From assembly GCF_002312805.1 (NCBI RefSeq), contig NZ_NMUA01000008.1, positions 62,001 to 126,000 on the forward strand: 64,000 nucleotides of DNA. Direction: 5' to 3'. A program made the position numbers and the translations under genes. Below are positions 9,101 through 18,698 of the stretch, piece by piece. The DNA comes from Sphingobium sp. D43FB. Lineage in GTDB: Bacteria; Pseudomonadota; Alphaproteobacteria; Sphingomonadales; Sphingomonadaceae. Each line of letters opens with the position of its first letter. Within the stretch, counting starts at the first letter, position 1. The notes under the pieces were generated by a model. It saw only the letters and a program-made list of their open reading frames with translations. It did no database searches and was not told where the DNA came from.

Positions 9101-9198
9101 CCGTTCGGGCTGAGCGAAGTCGAAGCCCGCGCCTGAGCGCAAGCGAAGGCACCTCGCTATCGCTCGGTGGAGCCCTTCGACAGGCTCAGGGCGAACGG
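9101..9198. repeat. Palindromic REP-like repeat, copy 2
   Basis: CCGTTCGGGCTGAGC at the left end and GGCTCAGGGCGAACGG at the right end are inverted; the interior holds GCGAAGTCGAAGCCC. It fills nearly all of the 117 bp between aguA and aguB. This is the variant with GGCTGAG/CTCAGG arms, also common in sphingomonads. Confidence 0.8.
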
Positions 9199-9211
9199 AG
9201 AAACAGACGAT

Positions 9212-10060
9212 ATGACCAAAGTGACCGTTGCAGCGCTGCAGCTCAGCTTTTCGGACGATATGGGCGAGAATATCGCCAAGGTGGCCGAGCATGTGACCAA
9301 GGCCGCCGCGCGCGGCGCGAAGATCATCCTGCCGCCCGAATTGTTCGAAGGCCCCTATTTCTGCCGTGTCGAAGACGAAGCGCTGTTTGCGCTGGCGCAG
9401 CCGACCGACAGCCATCCTGCGGTGCAGGAGATGCGCAAGCTGGCCAAGGATCTGGGCGTCTATATCCCGACCAGCTATTTCGAGCGCGACGGCCAGCATC
9501 ATTATAATTCGCTCGCGATGATCGATGATCAGGGCGAGATTATGGGCGTCTATCGCAAGAGCCATATTCCTGACGGGCCGGGCTATGAGGAAAAATATTA
9601 TTTCCGGCCCGGCAATAGCGGCTTCAAAGTGTGGCCGACCAAATATGGCACGATCGGCGTCGGCATCTGCTGGGACCAATGGTATCCCGAATGCGCGCGG
9701 GTGATGGCGCTGATGGGCGCGGAGATGCTGTTTTACCCGACCGCGATCGGATCGGAACCCTATGATGCGGACCTCGACACCAGCCGCATGTGGCGGCGGG
9801 CGATGATCGGCCATGCGGTCAGCAATTGCATGCCGGTGATCGCCGCCAACCGCATCGGCGAGGAGGATGGCCAGCGTTTCTACGGCCACAGCTTCATCAG
9901 CGACGAATGGGGCGACCTGATCGCTGACGGCGATGCCAAGGATTTCGGTGCGCTGGTGGCGACGCTGGATCTGGCGCAGGCGCGTACCCATCGCGCAGGG
10001 ATGGGCTTCTTCCGCGATCGGCGGCCGGAGCTATATGGGCGGATCGCGCAGGATATTTGA
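9212..10060 (+). CDS. aguB: N-carbamoylputrescine amidase
   Basis: A 282-residue nitrilase-superfamily enzyme that hydrolyses N-carbamoylputrescine to putrescine, CO2 and ammonia. The Glu-Lys-Cys triad is visible: Glu43 in LPPELFEG, Lys116 in YRKSHIPDG and Cys153 in GICWDQWYPE. The pairing with aguA supports the substrate assignment over other carbon-nitrogen hydrolases. The ATG at 9212 starts directly before TKVTVAALQL; upstream in-frame codons run into the palindromic repeat and are not coding. Confidence 0.93.
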   Translation: MTKVTVAALQLSFSDDMGENIAKVAEHVTKAAARGAKIILPPELFEGPYFCRVEDEALFALAQPTDSHPAVQEMRKLAKDLGVYIPTSYFERDGQHHYNSLAMIDDQGEIMGVYRKSHIPDGPGYEEKYYFRPGNSGFKVWPTKYGTIGVGICWDQWYPECARVMALMGAEMLFYPTAIGSEPYDADLDTSRMWRRAMIGHAVSNCMPVIAANRIGEEDGQRFYGHSFISDEWGDLIADGDAKDFGALVATLDLAQARTHRAGMGFFRDRRPELYGRIAQDI

Positions 10061-10073
10061 CCTGCACCCGGCG

Positions 10074-10520
10074 TCAGCGGCGGAAGCTCTCCGCCGCGGC
10101 GCAGGCGAGCTGGTCGGCGCGCTCATTTTCCGGGTGACCGGCATGGCCCTTAACCCATTGCCAGGTCACTTGATGCCGCGCGGTGGCCTGCACCAATAGC
10201 TGCCAGACTTCGGCATTCTTCACCGGCTTGCGGTCAGCGGTCTTCCAGCCATTTTTCTGCCAGCCGAAAATCCATTTGGTGATGCCGTCCATCACATATT
10301 TGCTGTCGGTATAGAGCGTCACGCGGCAGGGCTTGCTCAGCGCATTGAGCGCCTCGACCGCGGCCATCATCTCCATCCGGTTATTGGTTGTCTGCGCCTC
10401 GCCGCCGGATATTTCCTTTTCCTTGCTCCCAAAGCGCAGCACCGCGCCCCAGCCGCCGGGGCCGGGATTGCCCTTGCACGCGCCATCGGTGAAAATCTCT
10501 ACGGTCGGCAGGTCGGTCAT
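10074..10520 (-). CDS. rnhA: Ribonuclease HI
   Basis: The 148-residue enzyme cuts the RNA strand of RNA-DNA hybrids. All four metal-binding acidic residues are present: Asp in [18 protein letters not shown], Glu in NNRMEMMAA, Asp in LYTDSKYV and Asp in [11 protein letters not shown]. The length equals the E. coli type. It is the last gene of a minus-strand run ispH-thrB-rnhA, with 44 bp between the thrB stop and its start. Confidence 0.96.
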   Translation of the reverse strand: MTDLPTVEIFTDGACKGNPGPGGWGAVLRFGSKEKEISGGEAQTTNNRMEMMAAVEALNALSKPCRVTLYTDSKYVMDGITKWIFGWQKNGWKTADRKPVKNAEVWQLLVQATARHQVTWQWVKGHAGHPENERADQLACAAAESFRR

Positions 10521-10564
10521 GCTGTCTCCTCCGATCGCATCGAAAGAGGCGATCGGATCATGGG

Positions 10565-11542
10565 TTATGCGCCGAGCAGGTCAGCTGCATCGGCGTTGGC
10601 GTAGAAGTCGAGCCTGCGCAGATAGGCGAGCGGGTCTTTGCGCGTGACCAGCGCATCGGCGGGCGTGTTGATCCAGTCATAGGCGCGGGTCAGCAGGAAA
10701 CGCAGTGCCGCGCCCCGGCACAGGATCGGGAAGGCGGCGCGTTCCGCATTGGTCAGCCCGTGCGCTTGGGCATAGCCCGCACCTAGCGCCACGGCCCGGT
10801 CGCCAAAGAAAGTCGCGCCGTCATGGCTGAACGTCCAGGCGCTGTGGGTGATGGCCAGGTCATAGGCGCGGACATCCGTGCAACTGAAATAAAAGTCGAT
10901 CAGGCCCGTGACCCGGTCGCCCAGCATCAGCACATTGTCCGGGAACAGGTCGGCATGGATGACGCTGCGTGGCAGATCGGCGGGCCAATGGGCGTCGAGA
11001 TACGCCAACTCATCGGCGACCCGTGCGGCAAGGCCGGGGGCGATCTGGTCGAAATCCGCGCCGCATTTGCGCGCCAGATCATGCCAGCCCGCCTTGTCGA
11101 GCGCGTTCGGGCGTTCGTTTGCAAAACCCTCGGCCGCGTGATGCAGTTCGCCGAGCGCTTGGCCCGCCGCGCGCGATTGCGCCGGGGTCGGCTCGGTCAC
11201 GGAAATGCCGGTCAGGAACTCGATCAGGCAGGCGGGGCGTCCGGCGAGCTGCTGCAATCGCTGGCCGCTGCGATCGGCGATGAAGCGGGGGACGAGGCAT
11301 CCGCGCGCACCCAGATGGTCGAGCAGGTCCATGAAGAAGGGCAGGTCGGCTTCATCCACCCGCTTTTCATAGAGGGTGAGGATGTAGCGATGGCCTGACC
11401 CGTCCGCGCCGGTGGTTTCGAGCAGATAATTGCTGTTTTCGACCCCTTCGGCGATCCCCTTGGCGGAAACGAGGCGACCAGCGTCATAGCGGGTGAGGAA
11501 GGCGTCGATCTCTTCGGCCGGAACCTGGGTATAGACGGCCAT
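10565..11542 (-). CDS. thrB: Homoserine kinase (APH-fold type)
   Basis: 325 residues. It phosphorylates homoserine in threonine synthesis. It belongs to the aminoglycoside-phosphotransferase fold rather than the GHMP kinase fold, the form usual in Alphaproteobacteria. Landmarks are [20 protein letters not shown], the catalytic loop [13 protein letters not shown] and the metal-binding [16 protein letters not shown]. The start lies 3 bp after the ispH stop, so the two genes are translationally linked. Confidence 0.92.
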   Translation of the reverse strand: MAVYTQVPAEEIDAFLTRYDAGRLVSAKGIAEGVENSNYLLETTGADGSGHRYILTLYEKRVDEADLPFFMDLLDHLGARGCLVPRFIADRSGQRLQQLAGRPACLIEFLTGISVTEPTPAQSRAAGQALGELHHAAEGFANERPNALDKAGWHDLARKCGADFDQIAPGLAARVADELAYLDAHWPADLPRSVIHADLFPDNVLMLGDRVTGLIDFYFSCTDVRAYDLAITHSAWTFSHDGATFFGDRAVALGAGYAQAHGLTNAERAAFPILCRGAALRFLLTRAYDWINTPADALVTRKDPLAYLRRLDFYANADAADLLGA

Positions 11543-11545
11543 GGA

Positions 11546-12505
11546 TCAGACGGCCTCCAGTCCGCGCGGCAGCTTGAAGGCAATGCTTTCGCGCGCGGTC
11601 TCGACGATTTCCTCCGTCACGTCATAGCGCGCCGCGAGGCCATTCACGACTTCGCGGACCAATATTTCGGGTGCGGACGCCCCAGCGGTCAGCCCCAATG
11701 TCGTCACGCCGTCGAGCCAATCGAAGTCGATTTCATCAGCGCGTTGGATCAGCCGGGCGCGGGTGCCCTCGCGCTCGGCGACCTCCACCAGTCGCAGCGA
11801 GTTGGAGCTATTCGGCGCGCCGATGACATAGAGCGCATCGCAACGAGGCGCGATCGCCTTGACCGATGTCTGGCGGTTGGACGTGGCGTAGCAAATGTCC
11901 TCGCCCTTGGGCGCGGCGATGTCGGGGAAGCGACGTTGCAGCACGGCGACGATCGCGGCAGTATCGTCCACCGAAAGCGTCGTTTGCGTCAGGAACGCCA
12001 GATTGTCGGCATCGGTCGGCGCGAACGCTTCTGCGTCCTCGACCGTTTCGATGAGAGTCATCGATCCGTCGGGCACCTGCCCGAACGTGCCGATGACTTC
12101 GGGATGGCCCTTATGGCCGATGAAGAGGATGTGGCGGCCAAGCTCCACCTGCCGTTCGGCCTGGCGATGCACCTTGCTGACCAGGGGGCAGGTGGCGTCG
12201 AGATAGGACAGGCCGCGCTCCTCCGCCTTGGCCGGGACCGCCTTGGGCACGCCATGGGCGGAAAAAACGACCGGCACGCCATCGGGTACCTGGTCCAGTT
12301 CCTCGACAAAGATCGCGCCCTTCGCCTTCAGGCTGTCCACCACATATTTATTGTGAACGATTTCATGACGGACATAGACCGGCGCGCCATAGGCTTCGAT
12401 CGCCTTTTCCACGATGATGATGGCGCGGTCGACCCCGGCGCAAAAGCCGCGCGGGGCAGCGATCAGCAGGGTCATCGGCGGGCGGGCGGCGGTGGGCTCG
12501 GTCAT
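11546..12505 (-). CDS. ispH: 4-hydroxy-3-methylbut-2-enyl diphosphate reductase
   Basis: This 319-residue iron-sulfur enzyme performs the last step of the non-mevalonate isoprenoid pathway, giving IPP and DMAPP. The three cluster cysteines lie in [13 protein letters not shown] (Cys22), [12 protein letters not shown] and [15 protein letters not shown] and HGVPKAV are also diagnostic. A Met at 12475 ([10 protein letters not shown]) is an alternative start; 12505 is used because it adds a short normal leader. A longer frame to 13021 is spurious. dxr, uppS and ispA elsewhere in the window belong to the same metabolism. Confidence 0.95.
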   Translation of the reverse strand: MTEPTAARPPMTLLIAAPRGFCAGVDRAIIIVEKAIEAYGAPVYVRHEIVHNKYVVDSLKAKGAIFVEELDQVPDGVPVVFSAHGVPKAVPAKAEERGLSYLDATCPLVSKVHRQAERQVELGRHILFIGHKGHPEVIGTFGQVPDGSMTLIETVEDAEAFAPTDADNLAFLTQTTLSVDDTAAIVAVLQRRFPDIAAPKGEDICYATSNRQTSVKAIAPRCDALYVIGAPNSSNSLRLVEVAEREGTRARLIQRADEIDFDWLDGVTTLGLTAGASAPEILVREVVNGLAARYDVTEEIVETARESIAFKLPRGLEAV

Positions 12506-12604
12506 GTCTTCGCGCTTAGGCGAATGTAAGCCACGAGGAAAGCCGCTTCCTTCCGGTTGCGTGGGCGGCGGCGGATGGATAAGGAAGCGCGATGCTTTCG
12601 GCCG

Positions 12605-13282
12605 ATGGGCCATGCCAAGGATTATCTGCCTGTGCCAAGGAACGTCTGTCTGTCTCGTGTCGCCCTGACTGCCATGCTGGCTTTGACCCTGGCGGGCTGT
12701 TCGCGCCGGGGAGAAATCGATGCGTCCGGCGGTATCGTCGCAGTGCGTTCGGCTTGCCCGGTGGCGGCGGTGCCGGCCTATACCGGTGACATCACGCTGT
12801 TCAACCCGGCCAACAGCACCGATGCGTCGGCGATCGACGTGGTGGCCAACATCACCGATCTGCGATCGACCTGCACCGACGGCGCGCAATTCTATACCGA
12901 AGCGACCTTCACCGTGAACGCGCGGCGCAGCGACGCGAGCGCAGCGCGACAGGTGACGCTGCCTTATTATTCCGCCGTGGTGCGTGGCGGCAATGCCGTG
13001 GTCGCCAAGCGGGTGGGCCAAGTCACGCTCAATTTCGCGCCGGGCGATTATCGCGCCAGCGCACAGGCGAAGGCCGCATCCTATGTCGAGAAATCCTCGG
13101 CCACGCTGCCTGCCGACATTCAGGCGAAGATCGTCCAGAAGCGCAAGGCGGGTGACGCCGATGCCGCGATCGATCCCTTCGCCCAGCCCGATGTCAAAGC
13201 GGCGCTGGCACGAACCAGTTTCGAGCTGCTGGTCGGGTTCAACCTGACCCAGGATCAGTTGCGCTATAACGCGACCCGCTAA
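12605..13282 (+). CDS. Lipoprotein of unknown function
   Basis: About 225 residues. A hydrophobic stretch ends in the lipobox LTLAGC, followed by [12 protein letters not shown], so the mature protein should be lipid-anchored. The remainder is rich in Ala, Val and Thr and predicts mostly beta strands; [22 protein letters not shown] suggests a conserved sphingomonad family without a function. The start is unsure: ATG 12605 or GTG 12632 both keep the signal, and GTG 12632 gives a more ordinary signal-peptide length. Confidence 0.65.
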   Translation: MGHAKDYLPVPRNVCLSRVALTAMLALTLAGCSRRGEIDASGGIVAVRSACPVAAVPAYTGDITLFNPANSTDASAIDVVANITDLRSTCTDGAQFYTEATFTVNARRSDASAARQVTLPYYSAVVRGGNAVVAKRVGQVTLNFAPGDYRASAQAKAASYVEKSSATLPADIQAKIVQKRKAGDADAAIDPFAQPDVKAALARTSFELLVGFNLTQDQLRYNATR

Positions 13283-13303
13283 TCTTACCCGATTAACCTA
13301 TCT

Positions 13304-13421
13304 CCGTTCGTGCTGAGTAGGGACTGAGCGAAGCCGAAGGCCCGTATCGAAGCATCACACGCTGCGCAGATCCTTCGATACGCCATTTCGACTTCGCTCA
13401 ATGGCTACTCAGGACGAACGG
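13304..13421. repeat. Palindromic REP-like repeat, copy 3
   Basis: A long imperfect palindrome: CCGTTCGTGCTGAGTAG at 13304 pairs with CTACTCAGGACGAACGG at 13405 (16 of 17), and the inner GTATCGAAG/CTTCGATAC arms also pair. It lies between the lipoprotein gene and argS and ends 26 bp before the argS start. Confidence 0.85.
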
Positions 13422-13447
13422 CATTTTGTGATGCAGGATATAATCTG

Positions 13448-15172
13448 ATGTCCCTTTACACCCGTTTTACCGCTCACCTCGATGCCGTGCTGGACGCGCT
13501 GGAGGCTGACGGCATTCTGCCCGCTGGCCTCAACCGCAAGCCGGTAACGGTCGAGCCGCCGCGCGACCCCAGCCATGGCGATATGGCGACCAATGCGGCG
13601 ATGGTGCTGGCCAAGCCCGCGGGCACCAACCCGCGCGCCTTGGCCGAGGCGATCGTTACCAAGCTGCAAGCGCTCGAAGAGGTCGACAGCGCCTCGATCG
13701 CCGGGCCGGGCTTCATCAACCTGACATTGACCGATGCGACATGGCGCGCGGAACTGGCCGCGATCCAGACCGATGGCGATGATTATGGCCGGTCCGATGT
13801 GGGGCAGGGCATCACCGTCAATATCGAATATGTTTCCGCTAACCCGACAGGCCCCATGCATATGGGCCATTGCCGCGGCGCAGTGGTGGGCGACGCGCTT
13901 GCCACGCTGCTGGAATATGCCGGGCATAAGGTGATCCGCGAATATTATATCAATGACGCGGGCGGGCAGGTCGATGTCCTCGCCCGGTCGGCGCATCTGC
14001 GCTATCGCGAAGCGCTGGGCGAGACGATTGCCATCCCCGAAGGCCTGTATCCCGGCGATTATCTGGTGCCGGTAGGGCAGGCATTGGCTGCCGAATATGG
14101 CGATCGGTTCGTGGGCGCGCCGGAGAGTGACTGGCTGGTGACCTTCCGCACTTTCGCCGTTGCGAAGATGATGGACATGATCCGCGCGGACCTGGCGCTG
14201 CTGGGCATCCGTCACGATGTCTTTTCGTCGGAGGCGGAATTGCAGGCGGCGGGCAAGCCTGAACAGGCCGAAGCCTGGCTGCGGGCGCAGGATCTGGTCT
14301 ATGATGGCGTGCTGGAAGCGCCCAAGGGCGAACTGCCCGACGATTGGGAGCCGGTCGAACTGCCGCTGTTCCGCTCGACCAAATTTGGCGACGATCAAGA
14401 CAGGCCGATCAAGAAGTCGAACGGCAGCTGGACCTATTTCGGTGCCGACATGGCCTATCATTATCAGAAGGCGCAGAGCGCGGACCAGTTGATCGACATC
14501 TGGGGCGCGGACCATGCCGGGACCGTCAAGCGCATCCAGGCGGCAGTCGCTGCGCTGACGGAAGGCAAGGCGCGGTTCGACGTCAAGCTCATTCAGATGG
14601 TCCGCCTGCTGCGCGATGGCGAGCCGGTGAAGATGTCCAAACGCGCGGGTAATTTTGTGACGCTCGCAGATGTCGTGGGCGAAGTGGGCAAGGATGTCGT
14701 GCGCTTCACCATGCTGACGCGCAAGGCCGATGCGCAGATGGATTTCGACTTTGCCAAGGTGGTGGAAGCCTCGAAGGATAATCCTGTCTTCTACGTCCAA
14801 TATGCCCATGCGCGCATTTCTTCGCTCGGACGGCGGACGCAGGAGGCGGGGATTGCACTTCCCGCAGCCGACCTGTCCCTTCTTGGGACGGCCGAATTGG
14901 GCCTGGTCAAGCTCGCCGCGCAATTCCCGCGCGTGGTGGAAGGGGCAGCGCAGATGCGCGAGCCGCACCGTATTGCCTTTTATCTCAATGACTTGGCGTC
15001 CGCGTTCCATGGCTGGTGGAATATGGGCAATGACGATCCGCGCGCGCGGGTGATCCTGGCCGATGATCCGGCGATGACGGCGGCACGGCTTTCCCTGGCG
15101 CAGGGAATAGGGCAGATTATCCGCAATGGCCTCGCCCTGATGGGTGTGGTCGCGCTGACCGAAATGCAGTGA
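13448..15172 (+). CDS. argS: Arginyl-tRNA synthetase
   Basis: 574 residues. This class I synthetase charges tRNA-Arg. The N-terminal Add1 domain spans ~1-110, the HIGH signature appears as GPMHMGHCRGA (~residue 137), the KMSKS-like signature as KMSKRAGNFV (~395), and the DALR anticodon-binding domain closes the protein. The SPOR-domain gene and nagZ follow on the same strand with short spacers, an arrangement widely seen in Alphaproteobacteria. Confidence 0.97.
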   Translation: MSLYTRFTAHLDAVLDALEADGILPAGLNRKPVTVEPPRDPSHGDMATNAAMVLAKPAGTNPRALAEAIVTKLQALEEVDSASIAGPGFINLTLTDATWRAELAAIQTDGDDYGRSDVGQGITVNIEYVSANPTGPMHMGHCRGAVVGDALATLLEYAGHKVIREYYINDAGGQVDVLARSAHLRYREALGETIAIPEGLYPGDYLVPVGQALAAEYGDRFVGAPESDWLVTFRTFAVAKMMDMIRADLALLGIRHDVFSSEAELQAAGKPEQAEAWLRAQDLVYDGVLEAPKGELPDDWEPVELPLFRSTKFGDDQDRPIKKSNGSWTYFGADMAYHYQKAQSADQLIDIWGADHAGTVKRIQAAVAALTEGKARFDVKLIQMVRLLRDGEPVKMSKRAGNFVTLADVVGEVGKDVVRFTMLTRKADAQMDFDFAKVVEASKDNPVFYVQYAHARISSLGRRTQEAGIALPAADLSLLGTAELGLVKLAAQFPRVVEGAAQMREPHRIAFYLNDLASAFHGWWNMGNDDPRARVILADDPAMTAARLSLAQGIGQIIRNGLALMGVVALTEMQ

Positions 15173-15194
15173 ATGAAAGCGGAGTGAAGTGACG

Positions 15195-15917
15195 ATGAGC
15201 GACTATGGGCGCGGTCGACTCGATTTCGACGATGAGGACCGGCTGCCCTGGCTGGAGCCTGCGATCGACGATAGCGACCCGGAAAGCCTCTCGCCGTTGC
15301 GTCTGCTCGGCTTGATCCTGCTCGGCCTGATGCTGGTCGGCGCGGTCGTCGCCGGTGTGTGGTGGGTGCAGAATCGCAACGGCGCTAATCTGGCCGGCGA
15401 AGGGCAACTCATCGCCGCGCCGCCGCAGGACTATAAGATCGCCGCCAATGAAGCCGATGCGCGCAAGTTCGATGGCGAGGGCGATGCCAGCTTCGCCGCG
15501 AGCGAAGGCGTGGCGCGTGACGGGCGGATTGACCCCAGCCGCGTGCCCGAAACGCCGATGGCCAAGGGCACGCCTGCGCCCACCGGCACCCGGCCGGTCG
15601 TGCCGGTCAAGCCTGCGCAAAGCGTCTCCGCGCCCGTGACCGACGGCACGAGCAACACGCCGGTTGCCGCCACCAAGGCCGCTAGCGGCGGCGCGAAGAT
15701 CCAGCTGGGCGCCTATGGCAGCGCGGCGGGTGCCAAGGATGCCTGGAGCCGCCTGTCCAAGCGCTTCGCCTATCTCGCGCCGCTCGCCATGACCGTCGAA
15801 CCGGCCCAGGTCGGCGGCGGCACCGTCTACCGCCTCCGTGCCAGCGCGGGGGGGCAGGCGAGCGTGATTTGCGGCAAGCTCAAGGTAGCGGGCGAAAGCT
15901 GCCTGATGGTCAATTAG
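15195..15917 (+). CDS. SPOR-domain membrane protein
   Basis: 240 residues. One transmembrane helix lies at ~residues 35-55, after an acidic cytoplasmic N-terminus. A proline/alanine-rich linker follows, and a C-terminal SPOR domain (~165-240, KIQLGAYGSAAGAKDAWSRL...) would bind denuded glycan strands at the septum. The overall shape is FtsN-like, but whether it acts as FtsN is not shown. ATG 15195 has GGAGTGA eight bases upstream and is preferred to the GTG at 15189. It sits between argS and nagZ, probably in one operon. Confidence 0.8.
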   Translation: MSDYGRGRLDFDDEDRLPWLEPAIDDSDPESLSPLRLLGLILLGLMLVGAVVAGVWWVQNRNGANLAGEGQLIAAPPQDYKIAANEADARKFDGEGDASFAASEGVARDGRIDPSRVPETPMAKGTPAPTGTRPVVPVKPAQSVSAPVTDGTSNTPVAATKAASGGAKIQLGAYGSAAGAKDAWSRLSKRFAYLAPLAMTVEPAQVGGGTVYRLRASAGGQASVICGKLKVAGESCLMVN

Positions 15918-15969
15918 GATCGGATAAAGCCCTTCGACAGAAGCGCCGTACATCGTTACCGTCGATGCC

Positions 15970-16983
15970 ATGAAGCCTGTTATTTTCGGCCTGTCCGGGC
16001 CAGTCCTCACTCCTGACGAGCGCGCCTTCTTTGCCGAGGCGCAGCCCGCAGGCTATATCCTCTTCAAGCGCAACATCGTCGATCGGGCGCAACTGCGCGC
16101 GCTGACCGACGATTTGCGCGCCTTGCATGGGCGCGACGACCTGCTGATCATGATCGATCAGGAAGGCGGTCGCGTGGCGCGGATGGCCCCGCCGGTCTGG
16201 CCAGCCTTTCCGCCCGGCGCTGTGTTCGATCGCCTCTATGACGTCGCGCCATCGAGCGCGATCGCGGCGGCGCGGGCCAATGCCCATGCTATCGCCCTGA
16301 CGCTAGCCGAGGTCGGCATCACCGTCGATGCGCTGCCGTTGCTGGATGTGCGGCAGGAGGGCGCAAGCGACATCATGGGCGACCGGACGTTGGGGGCCGA
16401 GCCGATGCGGGTAGCCGCGATGGGCCGCGCGACGCTGGAGGGGCTGGCGCAGGGCGGCGTGGTCGGCATCGTCAAACATATGCCGGGGCATGGTCGCGCC
16501 TTGGTCGATAGCCATCTGGAATTGCCGGTGGTGAAGGCGGACCTTAATGCGCTGGAAACCGACCTTGGCCCGTTCCGCACACTGAACTGGGCGCCGATGG
16601 GGATGACGGCGCATGTCGTCTATACCGCCTGGGATGCAGAGCAGCCCGCCAGCCTGTCGTCCAAGGTAATCGGCGGCATCATCCGCGATGCCATCGGCTT
16701 TGACGGCCTCCTGATGTCCGATGATCTCGATATGAAGGCGCTGGATGGCAGCATCGCGGACTTGGCCGCAGGCGTCGTGGCGGCGGGGTGCGACCTGGCG
16801 CTCAATTGCTGGGGGCGGATGGACGATATGGTCGCCATCGCCGACGCGCTGCCGGACATCCAGCCCGAGTCGCAGGCGCGGCTCGACCGCGCGATGGCCA
16901 GCGCCCCGCGCGGCGCGGATCAGCCGCCGCTCGAAGCGCTGCTGGCGACGCGCGACCGGCTGCTGGAACCGGTCGCGGCCTGA
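15970..16983 (+). CDS. nagZ: Beta-N-acetylhexosaminidase (NagZ)
   Basis: A 337-residue family 3 glycoside hydrolase that removes N-acetylglucosamine from peptidoglycan turnover products in the cytoplasm. The family loop KHMPGHGRALVDSH, with the catalytic His/Asp dyad, and the nucleophile in MSDDLDMKAL are visible, as is IDQEGGRVARM near the N-terminus. Products feed cell-wall recycling. It is the last gene of the argS-SPOR-nagZ run; scpA/scpB, which often follow in related genomes, are absent here. Confidence 0.93.
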   Translation: MKPVIFGLSGPVLTPDERAFFAEAQPAGYILFKRNIVDRAQLRALTDDLRALHGRDDLLIMIDQEGGRVARMAPPVWPAFPPGAVFDRLYDVAPSSAIAAARANAHAIALTLAEVGITVDALPLLDVRQEGASDIMGDRTLGAEPMRVAAMGRATLEGLAQGGVVGIVKHMPGHGRALVDSHLELPVVKADLNALETDLGPFRTLNWAPMGMTAHVVYTAWDAEQPASLSSKVIGGIIRDAIGFDGLLMSDDLDMKALDGSIADLAAGVVAAGCDLALNCWGRMDDMVAIADALPDIQPESQARLDRAMASAPRGADQPPLEALLATRDRLLEPVAA

Positions 16984-16988
16984 TCGCC

Positions 16989-18602
16989 TCAGCCGCCGCC
17001 CGGTGAATTATGGCCGCCGGCGGGAACGGGGCCGCCATTGGGCGCATGGCCATGGTCGGGATTGCTGTCCCATTCGATATGATAGAGGTCGAAGCGCCGG
17101 TCGCGCAGGTTGCGGACGGTCCCTTCGGCCCGTGCCCAGCTAAGGTCGGCCAGGTTCACGTCGGCCATCGTCAACGTCTCGACATTTTCGGTCGATTCCG
17201 CCGCAATGCCATCGCGCGCAAAGGGCAGGTCGCACGGCGTCAGGATCGCGCTTTGGGCATATTGAATGTCCATATTGTCGACATTGGGCAGATTGCCGAC
17301 ATTGCCCGACATCACGACATAACATTGATTCTCGATCGCCCGCGCCTGCGCGCAATAGCGCACCCGCATATAGCCCAGCCGCGAATCGGTACAGAAGGGC
17401 ACGAAGATGATCCGCGCGCCCTGATCGACCAGGCGGCGGGCCAGTTCGGGAAACTCGCTATCATAGCAGATCAGCACGCCGATCGGCCCGCAGTCGGTCT
17501 GGATCACGTCCAGCGAATCGCCGCCCTTGATGTTCCACCAGAAGGATTCGTTCGGCGTCGGGTGGATCTTTTCCTGCGTGTGAACCGAGCCATCGCGTAG
17601 CGCGACATAAGCGATATTCTGGATATCGCCATCATCGGCGCGGGTCGGGTGTGAGCCGCCGATGATGTTGATATTATATTGCAGCGCCATCCGCGTCAGT
17701 TCCTTGGTCAGGCGCGGCGTGTAGCTGGTGAGCTTGTCGATCGCCTCCATCGGATTGAGCTTTTTGGTCTCGAACGACAGCAGGGGCAGGGTGAAAAGCT
17801 CCGGGAAGACGATGAAGTCGGAGCGATAATCCGCTGCGACATCGACGAAATATTCGATGTTGCGGACGAACCCCTCGAAATCTTCGACCGCACGTGCCTG
17901 CAACTGGCATGTGGCCAGGCGGACGCTTTCGACGCCGCGCGGCACGCGCATTTCGGGCGCTTCGTCGGGATCGACATAGGGGTTGCGCCAGACGAGATGT
18001 GCGGCGTGTCCGTCGGACTGCTTGTCTTCGGGCAGATAATTTTCCAGCACGCCCAGCGGTTCGAACTGGTTCTTGAGCTGGAAGCTGACGACCTGATCGC
18101 GGATCTTGCCCGCGGCGACCTTGTCCAGATAATCTTTGGGGCCTTCGACCTTGCGCTTGGCGCGCAGATAGCCCGGCATCCGGCCGGCAATGACGATGCC
18201 GTGCAAATCGAGTTGCTCGGCCAGTTCCTTGCGTTCGTCATAGAGGCGCTGGCCGATGCGCAGGCCGCGCAGCTTGGGGTCCACCGCCATCTCATAGCCA
18301 TAGAGCCATTCGCCCGCCGCGCTGTGGCGCGTGCCAAAGCCGTTGGCGGTGATTTCCTCCCAATCATGCCAGGCAAAGGCCATGCCCTTGCTGACCCGCA
18401 TCGTCGCGCAATAGCCCACGACCTTGTTATCGTAGAGCGCGACGAAGCAGCCATCGGGGAAATTGTTGATCTGGCCGCGCACGGTGGCGGGGGAATAATT
18501 GGGTAGGCCCGGATAGACGCGGGCGATAAGTCGGATGATCGCGCGCACGTCGGTCGGCACCGCCGGGCGCACCTCAAGGCGTTTCTGCGTGGCTGTCGTC
18601 AT
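16989..18602 (-). CDS. GNAT acetyltransferase fused to nitrilase-family amidohydrolase
   Basis: This 537-residue protein joins two enzymes. Residues ~1-200 are a GNAT domain with an acetyl-CoA loop around MAVDPKLRGLRIGQRLYDE. Residues ~225-510 are a carbon-nitrogen hydrolase with the triad Glu in VFPELFTLPL, Lys in QEKIHPTPNE and Cys in LICYDSEFPE. Two-domain proteins of this layout are a known but poorly characterised family. They may transfer an acyl group and hydrolyse an amide on the same substrate, which is inference. It converges on nagZ and lies downstream of icd behind a terminator. Confidence 0.85.
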   Translation of the reverse strand: MTTATQKRLEVRPAVPTDVRAIIRLIARVYPGLPNYSPATVRGQINNFPDGCFVALYDNKVVGYCATMRVSKGMAFAWHDWEEITANGFGTRHSAAGEWLYGYEMAVDPKLRGLRIGQRLYDERKELAEQLDLHGIVIAGRMPGYLRAKRKVEGPKDYLDKVAAGKIRDQVVSFQLKNQFEPLGVLENYLPEDKQSDGHAAHLVWRNPYVDPDEAPEMRVPRGVESVRLATCQLQARAVEDFEGFVRNIEYFVDVAADYRSDFIVFPELFTLPLLSFETKKLNPMEAIDKLTSYTPRLTKELTRMALQYNINIIGGSHPTRADDGDIQNIAYVALRDGSVHTQEKIHPTPNESFWWNIKGGDSLDVIQTDCGPIGVLICYDSEFPELARRLVDQGARIIFVPFCTDSRLGYMRVRYCAQARAIENQCYVVMSGNVGNLPNVDNMDIQYAQSAILTPCDLPFARDGIAAESTENVETLTMADVNLADLSWARAEGTVRNLRDRRFDLYHIEWDSNPDHGHAPNGGPVPAGGHNSPGGG

Positions 18603-18632
18603 GGCTTTCTTCCCTCGGCGCGATGGCTATGG

Positions 18633-18663
18633 AAAAGGCGGCACCGAATAATCGGCACCGCCT
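18633..18663 (-). terminator. Intrinsic terminator of icd
   Basis: On the minus strand AGGCGGTGCCGA pairs with TCGGTGCCGCCT apart from a central two-base bulge, followed by TTTTCC. It starts about 36 bp past the icd stop. Confidence 0.65.
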
Positions 18664-18698
18664 CATTCCGTTTCCGTACTGAAAGCTTCAGGAGCCTA

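Noticed and set aside
8762..9991. 409-residue minus-strand frame across aguA-aguB
   Set aside because: Antisense shadow of GC-rich coding DNA. It runs through the palindromic repeat, giving a typical repeat translation (RPEPVEG), and has no family match.
11546..13021. 491-residue version of ispH
   Set aside because: The extra N-terminal 172 residues are antisense to the lipoprotein gene; IspH starts at [10 protein letters not shown].
13439..13444. Perfect TATAAT just before argS
   Set aside because: It is only four bases from the ATG and has no -35 at 16-18 bp, so it would start transcription inside the gene.
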